Shown here piece by piece: positions 47,001-59,695 of a DNA stretch of 64,000 nucleotides (its first letter is position 1; the number at the start of each line of letters is the position of its first letter). The stretch comes from Physcomitrium patens (Eukaryota > Streptophyta > Bryopsida > Funariales > Funariaceae), in contig NC_037271.1 in assembly GCF_000002425.4 (NCBI RefSeq), positions 13,058,014 through 13,122,013 on the forward strand. The letters are read 5' to 3'. A model generated the notes under the pieces. The model was given only the letters and a program-made list of their open reading frames with translations, searched no databases and had not been told where the DNA came from. Position numbers and translations under genes: made by a program.

Positions 47001-48812
47001 CTTAAGACTTACATATTTGGTGTAATTTCTCCTAAAAGTATTACGTATATATACAATCATAGCCTTTCTTATATCAAGACTTAATTGAGCAATTAGTGAT
47101 AGCCAAGAGCCCAACGCTTTCTTGAGGCAAACTCTCTCTACTCCGACAGCACATGTTTCAAATTATTGCCAAGTTCCTTGAAATTTGTCTTTGTTGAGAT
47201 TTGATTTTAAGATCACTTATTGATCCAAAAAACAACAAGGTTTGTCAAATGTCCTTTCTAGACATTCTTATCTTGTACCAAAAGAAGGAGATGCATCTTT
47301 TGATCAACAAAGAAAGATTTCTTTCAAGCCACAGCATTTTTACCTTTAAGTAATAAAATCAACATTGATTGTTGATTCAATCCTTATTAAAAAATTTAAT
47401 TAAGTATGTATTTTGATCCTCTTAATTATGATATTAAGAATCCTTCTTTTAAGTCTCATGATGCTTTCAAGTTCAAGTTTTAAAAAAACCTACTCTATTT
47501 TGAAGAAGAATACATTCAAGAAGGAGAAGCATTTTTATGTGTTTTTCAAATACGTCATGACTTTCCAATGGCCAAATATTTTGGATACAACAAGACTTTA
47601 GAACTTATATTTAGAGATTTTTAATTAATACAAATGTGGAAAGTAGTAAAAGACTTTGTCCAATCATGTAACATTTATTCAAGATAAAAAAAACTTCTTG
47701 TCATTGATAATATGGACTTCCTCAAACTTTATCCATTCCAAAATAATTATAGTCTTTTTTTTCCTATAGATTCTTATTACAAATCTTATAATCTCAGGTT
47801 CTTATGACTCTATATTCAAAATAGTAGATTATTTCATCAATATGATAAATTTTTTATTATGTACAAAAACTATCACAGGTAAAGAAATAGCCAAGCTTTT
47901 CCTTGATAATATCTATTGCTATCATGGATTGAATAACAATATTATACTAGATATGAGAATTCAATTTGTATCAAGATTTTAGGGAACACTTTTTAATATT
48001 TTAAAAGTCGACATAAAACTATTTATGGCTTTTTATACTCAAATTGATAGACAAATAAAGTATGTAAATCAAGTTTTGGAGCAATATTTGAGGTATACAA
48101 TTAATTACCAATAAGATAATTAGACAATTCTTTTACTATTGGTAGAGTTTTCTTATAATAATATAGTATATTCTTCTATGCAACAAATACCTTTCTTTGC
48201 TATTTATCATTATCATCCACAACTTGATGCTTTTAACTTTTTAATAGTTGATAAGCTTGTGGCAAAAGATTTGACAAATCATTTATCTGAGCTACATACA
48301 ACAATAAAGGTGTGACTAAAAGAGGCTCAAAAATAACAAAGAGCAATGCGGATGCTTATTGTAAGGAACAACCTCATTTTTACATCGGTGATAAGATATG
48401 GTTACTTTGTCATAATATTAAAATTATTCATTCTTGTGATAAATTAGATTATTATAAATTTTAACCATTTCTTATTTGAAAATAAGTCAATCCAATTGCT
48501 TATCAATTATATCTATTGGAGTCTATGAAAATCCATCACATATTTCACATGTTTCTTTTAGAGCCATATAACATAGAAAATATCTCAAAAAGTAGACAAA
48601 TACCACTGCCTCTTATAGAAGCTGATAATAATCAAGAATTTGAGGTAAAAGAAGTCTTAGACTTAAGACATTGCCGACATAGGTTGGAATATCTTATTTA
48701 TTAACACAGATACAATAATAATAAATTCACATGGAAGCTAGCAAAAAATCTTACAAATGCAGCAGAGAAGATCAAAGCTTTTCATCGACAACATCCATCA
48801 AAACTAAGATGA
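44060..48812 (+). pseudogene. Protease-pol pseudogene of element C, interrupted by an LTR insert
   Basis: Protease: near 44,180 the D-S-G of A reads D-L-E. RT at 44,600-45,400: the palm motif reads Y-L-N-N at about 45,211, both catalytic Asp codons having changed G to A. RNase H at 45,624-45,897 is cut by the insert. It resumes at about 47,150, with integrase to about 48,330 and a decayed chromodomain near 48,640-48,790. It ends at TGA 48,810. Order and similarity follow the pol of element A throughout. Confidence 0.85.
45898..47149 (+). repeat. Solo LTR-like insert in pol of element C
   Basis: About 1.25 kb of non-coding DNA interrupts RNase H. Pol similarity stops after the A-T-T-T-T-A-T-G-T-C-A patch at 45,892 and resumes at GTTTCAAATTATTG (47,154). 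It is related to 6,851-8,453 (shared TTCCTATTGGTCAAAGGTCA patch). Boundaries are uncertain by a few bases; AACAT/CACAT may be the target duplication. Confidence 0.7.
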
Positions 48813-49099
48813 AGGATGGCAAACCTTTGCTTTAAAAAATATATAATTTAAAAAATATTACATTCTACTTTCAATCCTTCTTTGTAGTTACTATATAATT
48901 GTGATATTAAGAAGATGGAGAATCAACAATGAGTGGATTCAAGTCAAAAACCATCATTTGCAGACTTATCAGACAAGACATTATAATTAATACAACCTTC
49001 AAGACAATATAATAGGGATAAAGATCTTCAAGAATGATATATTTTTTCTTAAATAGATGGTAAGTTATAATGCATTTGATATCATGATTTGAAAAAAGA

Positions 49100-49262
49100 C
49101 TCAATATTTGGTGATTTTATTGGAGGTAGGAACAATTCTTGATGGTGTTAAAAATATTTTGTTTGAAGGAAGTTATGAAGATTTCAACAATGATCAAATA
49201 ACAAAGTGGTCTTTCTATACTAGAATGAAACATTATCAATGGCTCAGAGGACCTATCAATTA
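49100..49262 (+). pseudogene. Accessory ORF (ORF3) remnant of element C
   Basis: Lies between the end of pol and the 3' LTR. The frame reads Y-L-V-I-L-L-E-V near 49,108, I-L-F-E-G-S-Y near 49,155 and H-Y-Q-W-L-R-G-P-I-N near 49,230. It parallels L-V-I-V-F-E-S, I-F-A-G-Q-F and H-Y-R-W-L-Q-G-S-M-N of ORF3 in A, with the same order and spacing. The upstream part is too decayed to align. Confidence 0.65.
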
Positions 49263-49373
49263 ATTTTAAAAGAAATAAAGACCAGAGTATGTAGCTAATA
49301 TAATTTGGTGCATCTTAAACTTTCTTAATATGTGATTATTATTCCTCATGAAACTTGTTCCTAGAAAGAGGGA

Positions 49374-49926
49374 TAATATGATAAATATATATCTATTATA
49401 AATATTATCTAGATAATATGAATATGTAGAAGTAAATAAAAGTAGATTAATTTCATAATATCTTCTAAAATAGCTTCTTAGAAGCTTCATAGATAGTGTT
49501 TTGACTTTATATGTATTAATAATTGATTGATAGGTTAGAAACTTGGTCAATAAGCTAAGCACATGCAACATGTATTGGTAGCTTGTTAAACAAGCTAATT
49601 ATGTGGTGGCCATATAGAAAAATTGCTTTGCAAGTTAAGATACATGTCATACAAAATCAACACATTTTTAGAGATCCTGTAGAATGTTGCTACATAGATC
49701 TTAGGTAGATAGTATATATAGAAGTTAGAATGAAGACTTCTTCACTCTTGTCAATTCTTTACTTGCTTCTAGTCTAGTTTCAAGAGTCTCTAGTTTCCTT
49801 ATGTTTTGGCAATAGTCATTCTAGTTTCTTTTTTTAATATATATACTTTTCTATTTCTATTTTTTCATATTTCTTTGAAAGAACATCATTTGTTCATTTG
49901 CTTTCTTTGAGTTCTTATCCTTGACA
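49374..49926 (+). repeat. 3' LTR of element C
   Basis: Follows the purine tract AGAAAGAGGGA and ends CTTGACA. It keeps the self-primer sequence ACTCTTGTCAA intact near 49,745, identical to that of element E. The 5-bp target duplication cannot be confirmed because the left end is lost. Confidence 0.9.
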
Positions 49927-50889
49927 ATTAGTCTCAATTATAATTCTAATATCCCATTGTATATTTCTATATGAATTTTTACATTCATCAATAGTAATTA
50001 AAATTTAAAAATTTATAATATAAGTTCATAATTTTAGCATTATTTTGAAAAAATCTCATATTTTTTCAATTAAAATTTGAAAATTATCCACAAACATTTG
50101 ATGGAATTGAAGTTAGAGATTTATGCATGCTAGTTCAAATAAATAACTCCTTCTTGATTTAATAACAAAGTTGCAACTTTAGACTTATGCTTTGAATCAT
50201 TATTGTGTTGAATAATCATATTTTAAAATTGCAAATTACATACATACAATATATAAATGAACTTACATTCTAAATTTTCATTGTACAGATGTAAATTATT
50301 TATTCCCTCAATTTTTCTTATTATATTAAGGCCTATTATAATCATATAATCCTATATTATTACTTCACCATCTCATGTATTCATTTAATACTCAAAGTTT
50401 CTTTATTGCAAATCTAACATGAACTACAAACATCAAAATTAAACCAATTTACTTTTATTTTTAACAAAAAATATAATATGTGTCTAATTATCATTTGTCC
50501 AATATTCATGATTTTTTGCAAATCCTAAACTTGACTTTATTTAACAATGTATAAAATTTAGGTTCTTCAGCTTAACTTTAAATTTCAAGCCTATTTGATA
50601 TAATATCCTTCTTATAGTTGAATCAAAGATAGTAATATGTATCTCATTTTTTTTACACATGCCTACTTTGGATGTAATTTAAAAAATATTTATAGTAATT
50701 ACTTATATATATGTCTTCTAATTTGCTAAATTCACATTCTTTTTCTACCACTAATATAAAGATTTATATCATTTAAGTTATTCAAATATTACTTACAAAG
50801 TTGTGGAATCAAATTCTAAGATACATGCAAATCTTTTTGTAATTATTTTAGTATTCTTACTTCTTTTCAACCTTGCCACACTACTAATC
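49927..50889. other. AT-rich spacer, no gene seen
   Basis: Non-coding AT-rich sequence between elements C and J. No LTR ends, domains or splice-consistent exons were recognised. Confidence 0.55.
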
Positions 50890-51416
50890 TGGAATAAGAC
50901 TACATACTTTAAGATCTAAAATCTTATCAAATCTATAATAACAAATATCTCAATACAACATAAGACCAAGCTTACTAGAATAAAATAAAAAATAACTAAA
51001 CAGAATAAAATATGATAGATAAGACTGAGTAAAAGAGAATTGAACCAAATAGAATCAAATAAAATCAAATAGAACGGAACAAGAAAATCAAACTTTATAC
51101 AAAAAAAAGAGTTTGAAGCCATACCTAACCAAATATCCTACATCACTTCAATCAATTTTATTTTTACTTTGTTCAATTATCTTGGAACTTTTTAAAATGT
51201 CTCTAATGATAGATTCCATAAAGATAACTGCCCTTCTAAAAGATTCTAGATGTAGGCTCTACCATGATAATTCCTTTAAGCCTTTTTAGAAGGTTCTATG
51301 GTAGATCTTACATAAACCACTATCCTCACTTCAATTCTAGAAGCTTTTCAAAAACAACTCTAAGTACGTATCTTTATATACAAATAATACAACCATCCTA
51401 TCTATACTTTGTTATA
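50890..51416 (-). repeat. 3' LTR of element J
   Basis: Plus-strand bounds TGGAATAAG...TTGTTATA. On the minus strand it follows the purine tract AGAGGAGGATTAGC. It aligns with the 5' LTR and the solo LTR, and contains GAA/TTC repeats upstream of the TATA region. Confidence 0.85.
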
Positions 51417-53777
51417 GCTAATCCTCCTCTACTATTGTGCAACGTCCTCATTTTGCTTTTGATGGTATTTTTAAATGGTTTCTTGATAATGAATGAAGTT
51501 TTGCATAAGTTTTCATGTTGTATCGTAGATGGAACAACCTTTCTAAAACACTTTGTACTAAAGTTGTGGATATTTATTGCCATGACAAAAGTAGCAATGC
51601 TCCAAAATATTATCCACTTTATACTCATGTTGGTCATCATTTTCAACCAGTGGTGGCAGTGGTGGTTGGTGTTGGTCCAAAAAGCGCCTTAGTTCAATAT
51701 GAAACTTTTTGAGCTGCAAAACATAGAAGACTAGATGGATGCAAAAATGTAGCAAAAACTTGAAGGAATATGCAACATCAAAAATTATTGAAGAAGTACA
51801 AAAAGATCTAAACCATCAAGGTACTAACTTACGGACTTGGGTTGATGTAACAAGTCAAAGGTTGATATTAGAGAATAATACCTCATTATTTTTTTGAAAG
51901 GTCTTGTGTTGCCAATGGTTATCTACATATTACTTTTGTCAATTTTGTGCAGTAAAAAGATGATATCGTGTCTCTTGCAAGATCATTGTAAGTTGTTGTA
52001 TAAACTCTTTTGTTATGAGATTGTTGGTGTCAATGGGACAATGAAGGATTGTTGGTGTAATTGGATGCTGATCCAAGTTAAAGAAAAATAGTGAATAATC
52101 AGCACTTGCTTAAATACTATCATTATAAGCAAACTCTAAAGACATCAAATATGCATCCCAATTATTATGGTGAATCGCCACAAATGTCCATAATATATTT
52201 TCTAGGATCCAATTTATATGCTTTATTTCTCCATCTATTTGAGGATAAAAGGCCGTAGATATAGCAAGTCGTGTGTCTAGTAGCTTGAATAAGGCTTGCC
52301 AAAAATTCTACGTAAAGCACAAATCTCAATACAAAATAATGACTCAAGGTAATTAATGTTGATAAAAAATAAAATTAAAGAAGACATGTGCAAGTGCTAG
52401 GACATCAATATCAGAGTACATTGCAGCCAAGTGAAGTTGCTTCAAGAGTTGGTCCACAAAAACAACAACCACAGTGTAATTGTAAAGCGATTGTGATAAG
52501 CATATAATGAGATCCATAGTCACTTACTCTCAATGTGTTATAGGTAGTCAAATTAGATGTAATAGTCTAAGAGATGCTTCATTGTTTGCCTTGTTATATT
52601 TGCATGATTAACAAGAGTATACAAAAGTCCAAACATCACGATCTAAACCTACTTAAAATCATGTCATTGAGATTTGTTCTAGAGACTTTTTTTGCCTTGG
52701 TTGTCCAAATATTAGAATATCATGTCTTCCTTGAAGTATGCGTGTCCAAAATATAGTATTATCAAGTACATAAATCTACCTCTTGAAATAGAAAAAACCA
52801 TTACTAAGATTGTAATCTTGATATTATACATCATCCACCTTCAATCAGTTGCTAATCATTTTAAAATAAACATCTTAATGTATAGATTACTTCGATTTTA
52901 CCTCTTTGATTAGGTTTGAGCTGACACTACTAATGGTAGCAACTTTTTTTTTATCTCCTAATTCGACCTTTAAATCTAGTCTCTATGATAAATTGTTGAG
53001 TATAATATTTTATTGCCTTTGCTTGTACTCAAGCTGAATGTCAAAAAGTTACAACTGCTCTTATCAACAATAATGTTGTTATTTCATATTTTTCAAATGT
53101 AAATCCTATAACAAGGATTGATAGTTAGTCCAAACAATTGCTTGCTTTTCTAATAAATAGTATTGTCACACCTTTTTGGAAAATATAATTATTAATTATC
53201 CTTGATAATTGATGCAAAGTCAAAGTCCACTATCTTTTTTGGATGCAAAGAGTATAAGTGCTCTCTATGAGAACATGCTTTTTTAAATGAGGCCTTTTTC
53301 CAATAGCTCATCTAATGACTTTCACAACTTTTAAAGTTTATTTGATACTAGTCAATAAATTGGATGACTAGTCGGTTTAGCTCCAAATACTAGTTTTATT
53401 TGAAAGAAGGCACCTCAATTAGGTATTATACTACTAAGTAAATTGGTTCAAAAGACATTCTAATATTCATGTATGAGTTGTTCTATCCCTTCTTTTTTCT
53501 TGGTTGTCTAATAAAACTAGCACATTCATGTATAAGTGGCTCTATCCTTTGATATTCCATTGACGTAAGATTTGAAACCATCACATATATTAATTGCTTA
53601 TACCAATTTGCTTCTTCATAAATGTCATTGTTACGAATAAGCTCTTAGCTGTAGATTGTTTTGCTGCCCTACTTAATATATGGGCACAAAAAGTCACAGT
53701 GCATGCTTTATCTTTAAAAAAGATTGTCCTTGCTAGTCAATTGACCTCTTTATTTTCTACTTTTAGCCATGACATAC
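51417..53777 (-). pseudogene. pol pseudogene of element J with chromodomain
   Basis: Read on the minus strand: the protease tail continues from 54,333 (M-S-W-L-K), an RT N-terminal segment lies near 53,450-53,300, integrase is poorly preserved, and a C-terminal chromodomain occupies 51,558-51,720 (E-Y-K-V-D-N-I-L-E-H, then H-G-N-K-Y-P-Q-L). Stops are very frequent and the RT core is missing. Confidence 0.65.
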
Positions 53778-54332
53778 TGTAAAAAGGTATAGATAAGATA
53801 ATTATATAAATAATTAGAACCATGGAAGTTTTTAGAATTGAGGTTAGGTTAGCTAATCAGATAGGATTTATCGTAGAACATTCTAGAAAAGATTTAAAGC
53901 GGTTATTTAGATAGGGCCTACCATAGAACGTTCTAGAAGAAATCTTGAGGGAGTTATCTAGATAAAGCCTACCATAGAATCTTCTAAAAAAACGAGTGTA
54001 AGACGGTTATTTAAGTAGGATTTAATATCTAAGAACATTTTAGAAAGTTTAGGATGATAGGATAAGGTATAAATAGGACTAACCAAGGCCTTTTGGAGCA
54101 TTTGGTCAAGTATGGCTTTAGATCTTTTTTTTTAGTAAATTTTGGTTCTGCATCTTTCTATTCAGATATGTTCTATTATGTTTCTGTTTACTCAATATTA
54201 TCTTTCATATCTTATTCTATTTAGTTTTATTCAATATTATTTTAGTCTATTTTTTTCTATTTTAAGAGGAGGCCTTACATTATTGTGGATTGAAAGGATC
54301 TTAGATTTTTGAGTTAATCTAGTCTTATTTTA
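53778..54332 (+). repeat. Solo LTR of the J family, inserted in J
   Basis: Plus-oriented, TGTAAAAAGG...TCTTATTTTA, similar over its length to the J LTRs, flanked by CATAC/AATAC (4 of 5 match). It interrupts the protease of J. It carries GAA-nn-TTC-nn-GAA triplets at 53,876-53,888 and 53,926-53,938 and a TATAAATA at 54,068-54,075. Confidence 0.8.
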
Positions 54333-55483
54333 AATACCAAAAATAACATCATATCTAAGCTTTTTTATTCTAAACTTTTTCCTCAAGGCATAGGTGTCAC
54401 TTAGCGTTAGGATTTTTACTTCACTTTTCTTACTCAACATGTTCTCTTGATCATCTACTAGGTATATGCTTTTTCTTTTAATCACCTTTGTTTTAATCCC
54501 AAGTTGGTTGGTAATTACTATTGAGATGCAATTTTTTATAGAGCCGCAATCCATAAGCACTTGACAGAACTGCCCTCTTAGTTGATGTATTAGACATACT
54601 AGTTGATCCTTCTAATAGTTTTTCAAGGTCATATTATTTTTCTTTGAAAAACAATAACTATTTTTAATATTTTTTTTAATACTTTTATTAAAGAATCTCA
54701 TTTTTTTTTATCTTTTTTCTTTATCAATTTGGTAGACCTTGAGATTGAAAATCTATTGTCATTTGTTGGTGCTTGAATTTTCACGTTTTGAATAGTCTTT
54801 CATCTGATGATCTAATTCTTGATAATAAAATCACAATCTCTTTTACATCAATAATTATCATCTTTGTGGTGTCAATGGTCCTTGCAGAGCATTAATCTTC
54901 ATTGACATTGTTTGTTGCACCATAGTATCGGCTAGTAGCATAAGTTTCCATACTATATGTCATATTCCTTAATTTTTGAAATCTATAGCATTGACCTTCT
55001 CTGCAATCCTAATTTCCTCCTCAAATATTTGTGGATCTCTTAATTTCACTTCTTATTGGATTACATATTTCAATCCTTATACAAACTAATCCATCATTTT
55101 TGCCTCAAAAATATTACAAATTTGGATACATAAGAACTTAAATTGTGAGACATAATCTTATATTGACTTGGATTATATAAGATTAATCAATTAATCACAT
55201 ATTAACTTCTCAAATTGAATCTTAAGCTTGGTTTCAAACTCTTCTTAGCAAAATCTGCCTTGAGCTCCATAGCTTTGAACTCAATATTGCCACCAAAGAG
55301 CTCATGCACCTCTCAAATAACTGAAGGCATATATAATTTCTTTGCTATTGTAATGCCTTCTCTCCTTCCAGCTGACTTCTTAAAGTAGCTCATTGTAGCT
55401 TCAAAATAATACTCGATGTGATCACAACAATTGACTATCAACTAAATGGTTTCTATCAACATACTACCAAAAAATAGACTAAC
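54333..55483 (-). pseudogene. gag-protease pseudogene of element J
   Basis: The minus strand at 54,330-54,560 encodes a retropepsin-like domain: L-M-D-C-G-S (active site D-C-G for D-S/C-G), then L-V-D-D-Q-E, then Y-D-V-I-F-G-I. Upstream (to about 55,480) is decayed gag with many stops. Order and position fit a chromovirus. Confidence 0.75.
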
Positions 55484-55488
55484 ACTCA

Positions 55489-55499
55489 CTTTGATATCA
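55489..55499 (-). promoter_or_regulatory. tRNA-iMet-type primer-binding site of element J
   Basis: Directly beside the 5' LTR, the minus strand reads TGATATCAAAG, two G-to-A changes away from TGGTATCAGAG, the usual plant initiator-tRNA-Met site. This contrasts with the self-primer sites of A and E. Confidence 0.7.
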
Positions 55500-55500
55500 A

Positions 55501-55984
55501 TGAAATAAGATTGAATACTCTAAGGTCTAAAACCTTATCAAATCTATAACAACAAAGATCTCAATACAACATAAGACCAAGCACACTAGAACAAAATTGA
55601 AAGTAATTAAACAAAATAGAACATGAAAGATATGACTGAATAAAACAGAATAGAATCAAATAGAAGCAATTAGAATTAAATAGAATAGAACAAGAAAACC
55701 AAATTTCACTTAAAGAAAGAGTCTAAAGCCATACCTGATCAAATGCTTCAAATGGCCTCAATCTGACTTATTTGTACTTTGTTCAATTATCCTAAAATTT
55801 TTTAGAATATTCTTAATAGTGGATTGTATTAAAATAATTGCTCTTTTAAAAGTTTTTAGAGATGTATCCTATCATAATAACTACCTTAAGCTTTTCTAAA
55901 AGGTTCTATGGTGGATCCCTGATGAATAACTATCATAACCACAATTCTATAAGCTTCTCAAAAAAGACTCTAAGTACATATCTT
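55501..55984 (-). repeat. 5' LTR of element J, cut by copia element I
   Basis: TGAAATAAG...TACATATCTT aligns with 50,890-51,378 and then stops where the copia LTR begins. The missing ~40 bp should lie beyond the other end of the copia element. Confidence 0.85.
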
Positions 55985-56965
55985 TGTTGAAGTAAGTAAG
56001 TAAAAATAGAATAAATTATGTAATAAAAGATATTATCTTAAATAAGTTGCTAATAATTAAAGAATTGACTCTTTGTATATGAAAAGGGCATCCTATAGAT
56101 ATAAGATGAGGTCAAGGACCAAGAATCAAAGTCAAGAGGATAAAGTATGAACTAGGAAATATCCAAAGACTAGGTAAGAATAATTAGTATTTGGCATAAG
56201 ATACTCTTGTGGATAGTAAGATGCCAAAGGATCCAAAGACCATAGGATCATGTGTATAAAAATCAAATAGTGGAAGTTGTCTTATAGGACAATAACCACA
56301 ATTTATAAGTATAGGATGTTGAAAGTGAGAGATATCTTATTCCATACTCTCTTTGTGTGTAACCTTATTGATGCTATGTGTTGTGACTTCAAAGTTCTAT
56401 TTCTTTAATAGGTTATGGACCCACTCACCTTTAGTTGTGAGTTTTGAAGTTCTTTGAAGTCTTTGTTTTTATGAAAAGTAGATCTTATGGTTATTGCTTA
56501 TGTTACGATTTGATATCTTCTAAATCTCTTTTTGCATCTAGTTGTTGATACAGTTATGCTTTTACTTGTTATTAAGTGCATTTATGGTCTTGAAGATTAT
56601 TATATAATTTAGAATGTTGTTTTAGAACACTAGTAGTGTGTTTCTTTATTGATCTACCTCATTGATACACTAACATTGAACTTTCATGTACTTAAGTCTT
56701 TAATAGATCTTCTTATAGTGAAAAGAGATGTCATGAGACATTAGAGGTGATAAAAGAATGGCAAAGCTTGCAAGAGAGGTTAAGATAGTATATAAGACTT
56801 GTGAAAAATCTTATAAGTGAAATTGAGAGTTATCAAAGAGTAAAATTACTAGTTTATTTACAAAGAGGGCATTCTCGGATTCTAAGGTAGCAACACCTTT
56901 TTGTTGATTTTTAGAGTTTTATATTCTCTTTTCTTAATTTTCTTTAATACATCCTTTCTTTAGAC
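55985..56965 (+). repeat. 5' LTR and leader of copia element I
   Basis: Non-coding stretch from the TGTTGAAG start to the gag ATG. The LTR end is not resolved: no clear CA end with adjacent primer site is visible, though a TATCAAAGAG at about 56,835 resembles the initiator-tRNA site. Confidence 0.5.
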
Positions 56966-59695
56966 ATGGCTTCAATTGAGGGTGAGGGTTTGAGAGTGAT
57001 TGAAAAGTTTAGAGGTGACAACTTCTACCATTGGAAGAAAAAAATAGAACTTTTATTGGCTTTATTGGTTCTTTGGAACATTGTTGATGAAAGTGAAGAG
57101 CTTCTAAGTGATGATGCTGATGTCAAGATGAAGAAGGAGTAAAAACAATATAAAAAGAAGGCTTTTGGCATGATTGCAATAAATCTTGATGATGCCAATT
57201 TTTCACATGTAATTGCTTATAATGGACCAACAAAAGCATGGAAGATTCTTTGTAACATTTATGAAAGAATAAACCTTGTGAATATTCTATGGACAAGGAA
57301 GAAGTTCTTAACGATAAAAATGGAAGAAGAAGATGACCTCATGGCTCATGTCAATAAGATAAAAGCACTTACAAACTAACTAGCAGTTATTGACACACCA
57401 ATTGATGATAGAAAAATTATGTTGACATTACTCATGAGCCTTCCAAAGTCCTACTAATACTTCATTGTGGCAATGGAGTCTATCAACATGAAGGAGCTTA
57501 CTATGAATTATGTCATATCAAAAATTATACATGAAGTAACCAAGAGGAAAGAAAAAGAGCTTCAAAATGATAATTCGGCTCTATTCTCAAGACAAGGCAA
57601 AGATAGCTTCTACACCAATGTGATAATTCAAAAAGTAATAAAAAGAAATTGTTATATTTATAGAAAACTAAGTCATTTTGCTAGAAATTGCTATAAGGCC
57701 ATGATAAGAGATAGGAAAAATGCAAACAATGTTAGTAAAAATTTTAGTAGAAATGATTATGCTTTCATGGCAAGTGAAGGAGCCTCCATAGCTACCATAT
57801 CTAAGTGGATTATAGATTCAAGTACTATTAAGCACATGATACCATACAAGTATTTATTTAACACTTATGAAGTAATTTCAATAATAAAAGTATGATTGAG
57901 AAATAATAGCATGGTACAAGCTATTGGAATTGGCTCCATTGTGGTAGAGGTTGTGGTAAAGGACCAAATGAAGAGGATTAGATTGAAGGAAGTTTTACAT
58001 GTGCCAAAGATAAAGAAGAATCTTCTTTTGATGAATAAACTTGTATCATATGCTTGTAAAGTTTAATTTGACATAGATGGATGTTTTGTAAAGACATTGA
58101 CTAAACAACATGTTGTCAAAGGCCTTAGAGATGGCAACCTCTACTTCATCAACTATAAGAAGGTGAATGAAATTGAAATAGTAGCATATGCCGATTTTGC
58201 ACAAAATCAAGACAAGTTTGGTATTTGGCATTAATGACTTAGTCATTTGAATGCCAAAAGTATGAAGGAGTTCGAATCTATGATAAGTGGCTTGAATCTT
58301 GGTCAATTCAACTACAATGCTATGACACTTGCTTGTAAAGGTTTTATCCAAGGCAAACAATAAAGGGCTTTGTTTTCAAGTCGAATTGTAACACGTACAA
58401 GCAAATTTTTGGAGATGATTCATTTTGATGTTTGTGAATCAATGAAGATACCATCAATTGGAAGAGCAAGGTATTTTGTCACATTTATTGATGATTTTTC
58501 AAGAAAGGCGTGGATATACATCATTAAAGCCAAGAGTGACTGTTTCTCAAGGTTTAAAGAATTTAAGGTATTTATGGAGAAGCAATGTGAGTATAAAATG
58601 AAAGTATTATACACAAACAATGGAAGTAAGTACATATCAAAGCATTTTAATAAATTTTTGAGAAATCAAGGCATTGGAAGATAAATCTCTATTCCTTATA
58701 CTCTACAACAAAATGGAGTTGCTGAAAGATCAAATTGTACAATTATGGAGATGGTAAGGAATATACTTCATGCTTAAAATCTTGGGCATGAATATTGGAT
58801 AGAAGATGTGATCAATGCAGATTATATAAGGAATAGATGTCTAACAAGTGCACTCACATCAATGACTCCACAAGAAGCTTGGAGTGGCAAAAAACCTTAT
58901 GTTATATATATGAGGATCTTTGGATGTATTACTTGTGCAAAGAAACTAGATTGTATGAGCTCCAAAAGGAATAAAATGTATATTTGTTGGATATTGTAAA
59001 GGTACCAAAGAATATAGACTCATGTGATTAAAAACCAAAAAAATCATTAAAAGTCGTGATGTGGATATTTAGAGTACAAAATTCTTGTAAACACTTGGAG
59101 ATGTGTCCAAGTAGAAGTAATGGTATATTTGTAGACACATCTTTAAATCCAATAATGAAAGAAAAAGAAAAAGAAAAGATGATGATGATAGTGAAGATAG
59201 TGGAATCTCAAATCAAGATGAAGAATCAAAAAAGATAGATAATGAGGTACCTACAATTTCTAAAACCAGCAATGAAGACAATCAAGATATTGAGGATAAT
59301 GATGGTGATGAGGAATATCAACCTTTAAGTGTGAAGAGATAAGATTTAAAAAAAAAGAAGATTGCAAGAGCTATTAGAGTGCGTGAAGGTGAATCTTCAT
59401 CAAATAAAAAGAGATATCCTTTAAGAGATCGAAAACAACTTAGTGCATGGTAGAATAACCACATCTTTTCTTAATTAAGTAAAAAATATGTCAATATTGC
59501 ACTCTTAACTCATTCATTGAGTTTGAGTGATGCAATAAAGCCGACAGATGCTATGAAGTTGGAAAATACCATAGAAGAAGAATAAAAATCACTCATAGAA
59601 AATAGAACACGAGAAATTGACTCAAATTCCACCAAATCAATCTTCAATTGCTTGTAAGTGGGTGTTTAGAACCAAAAGAGATGCAACAGGTAATG
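56966..59695 (+). pseudogene. Copia gag-protease-integrase pseudogene
   Basis: From ATG 56,966: copia gag (F-R-G-D-N-F-Y-H-W-K near 57,010), a zinc knuckle that has lost its second Cys (C-Y-I-Y, then H-F-A-R-N-C near 57,680), protease (W-I-I-D-S-S near 57,807, normally D-S-G), GAG-pre-integrase, and integrase at about 58,400-58,780 (H-F-D-V, then Y-T-N-N-G with the second catalytic Asp now Asn, then G-V-A-E-R). Near 59,370-59,450 the K-R-Y-P-L-R-D-R linker before RT is seen. Stops break the frame throughout. Confidence 0.85.

Larger units (their letters stand above)
42272..49926 (+). mobile_element. Element C: full-length Ty3/gypsy element of the E family, decayed
   Basis: The order is 5' LTR, primer site, leader, gag, protease-pol, ORF3 remnant, polypurine tract and 3' LTR, all on the plus strand. 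A 1.25-kb solo LTR-like insert interrupts pol. Without it the length is about 6.4 kb, equal to K. It is broken by many stops and indels. Its 5' LTR starts about 20 bp late, exactly at the border of the GC-richer island. Confidence 0.9.
50890..55984 (-). mobile_element. Element J: chromovirus of a second family, decayed
   Basis: A minus-strand element: 5' LTR (55,501-55,984, cut by element I), tRNA-type primer site, gag, protease, pol with chromodomain, polypurine tract and 3' LTR (50,890-51,416). A plus-oriented solo LTR of the same family sits inside (53,778-54,332). Pol between protease and 3' LTR spans only 2.4 kb, and the RT palm motif was not found, so part of pol is deleted. This family differs from A and E in its LTR and in using an LTR-adjacent tRNA-like primer site. 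Confidence 0.8.
55985..59695 (+). mobile_element. Element I: Ty1/copia element, 5' part
   Basis: Starts TGTTGAAGTAAG inside the LTR of J, followed by LTR/leader sequence and then gag, protease and integrase on the plus strand. It breaks off at the beginning of RT (K-W-V-F-R-T-K-R-D-A near 59,655), where the LTR of element E begins. The remaining RT/RNase H and 3' LTR are not in the window. Confidence 0.85.
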
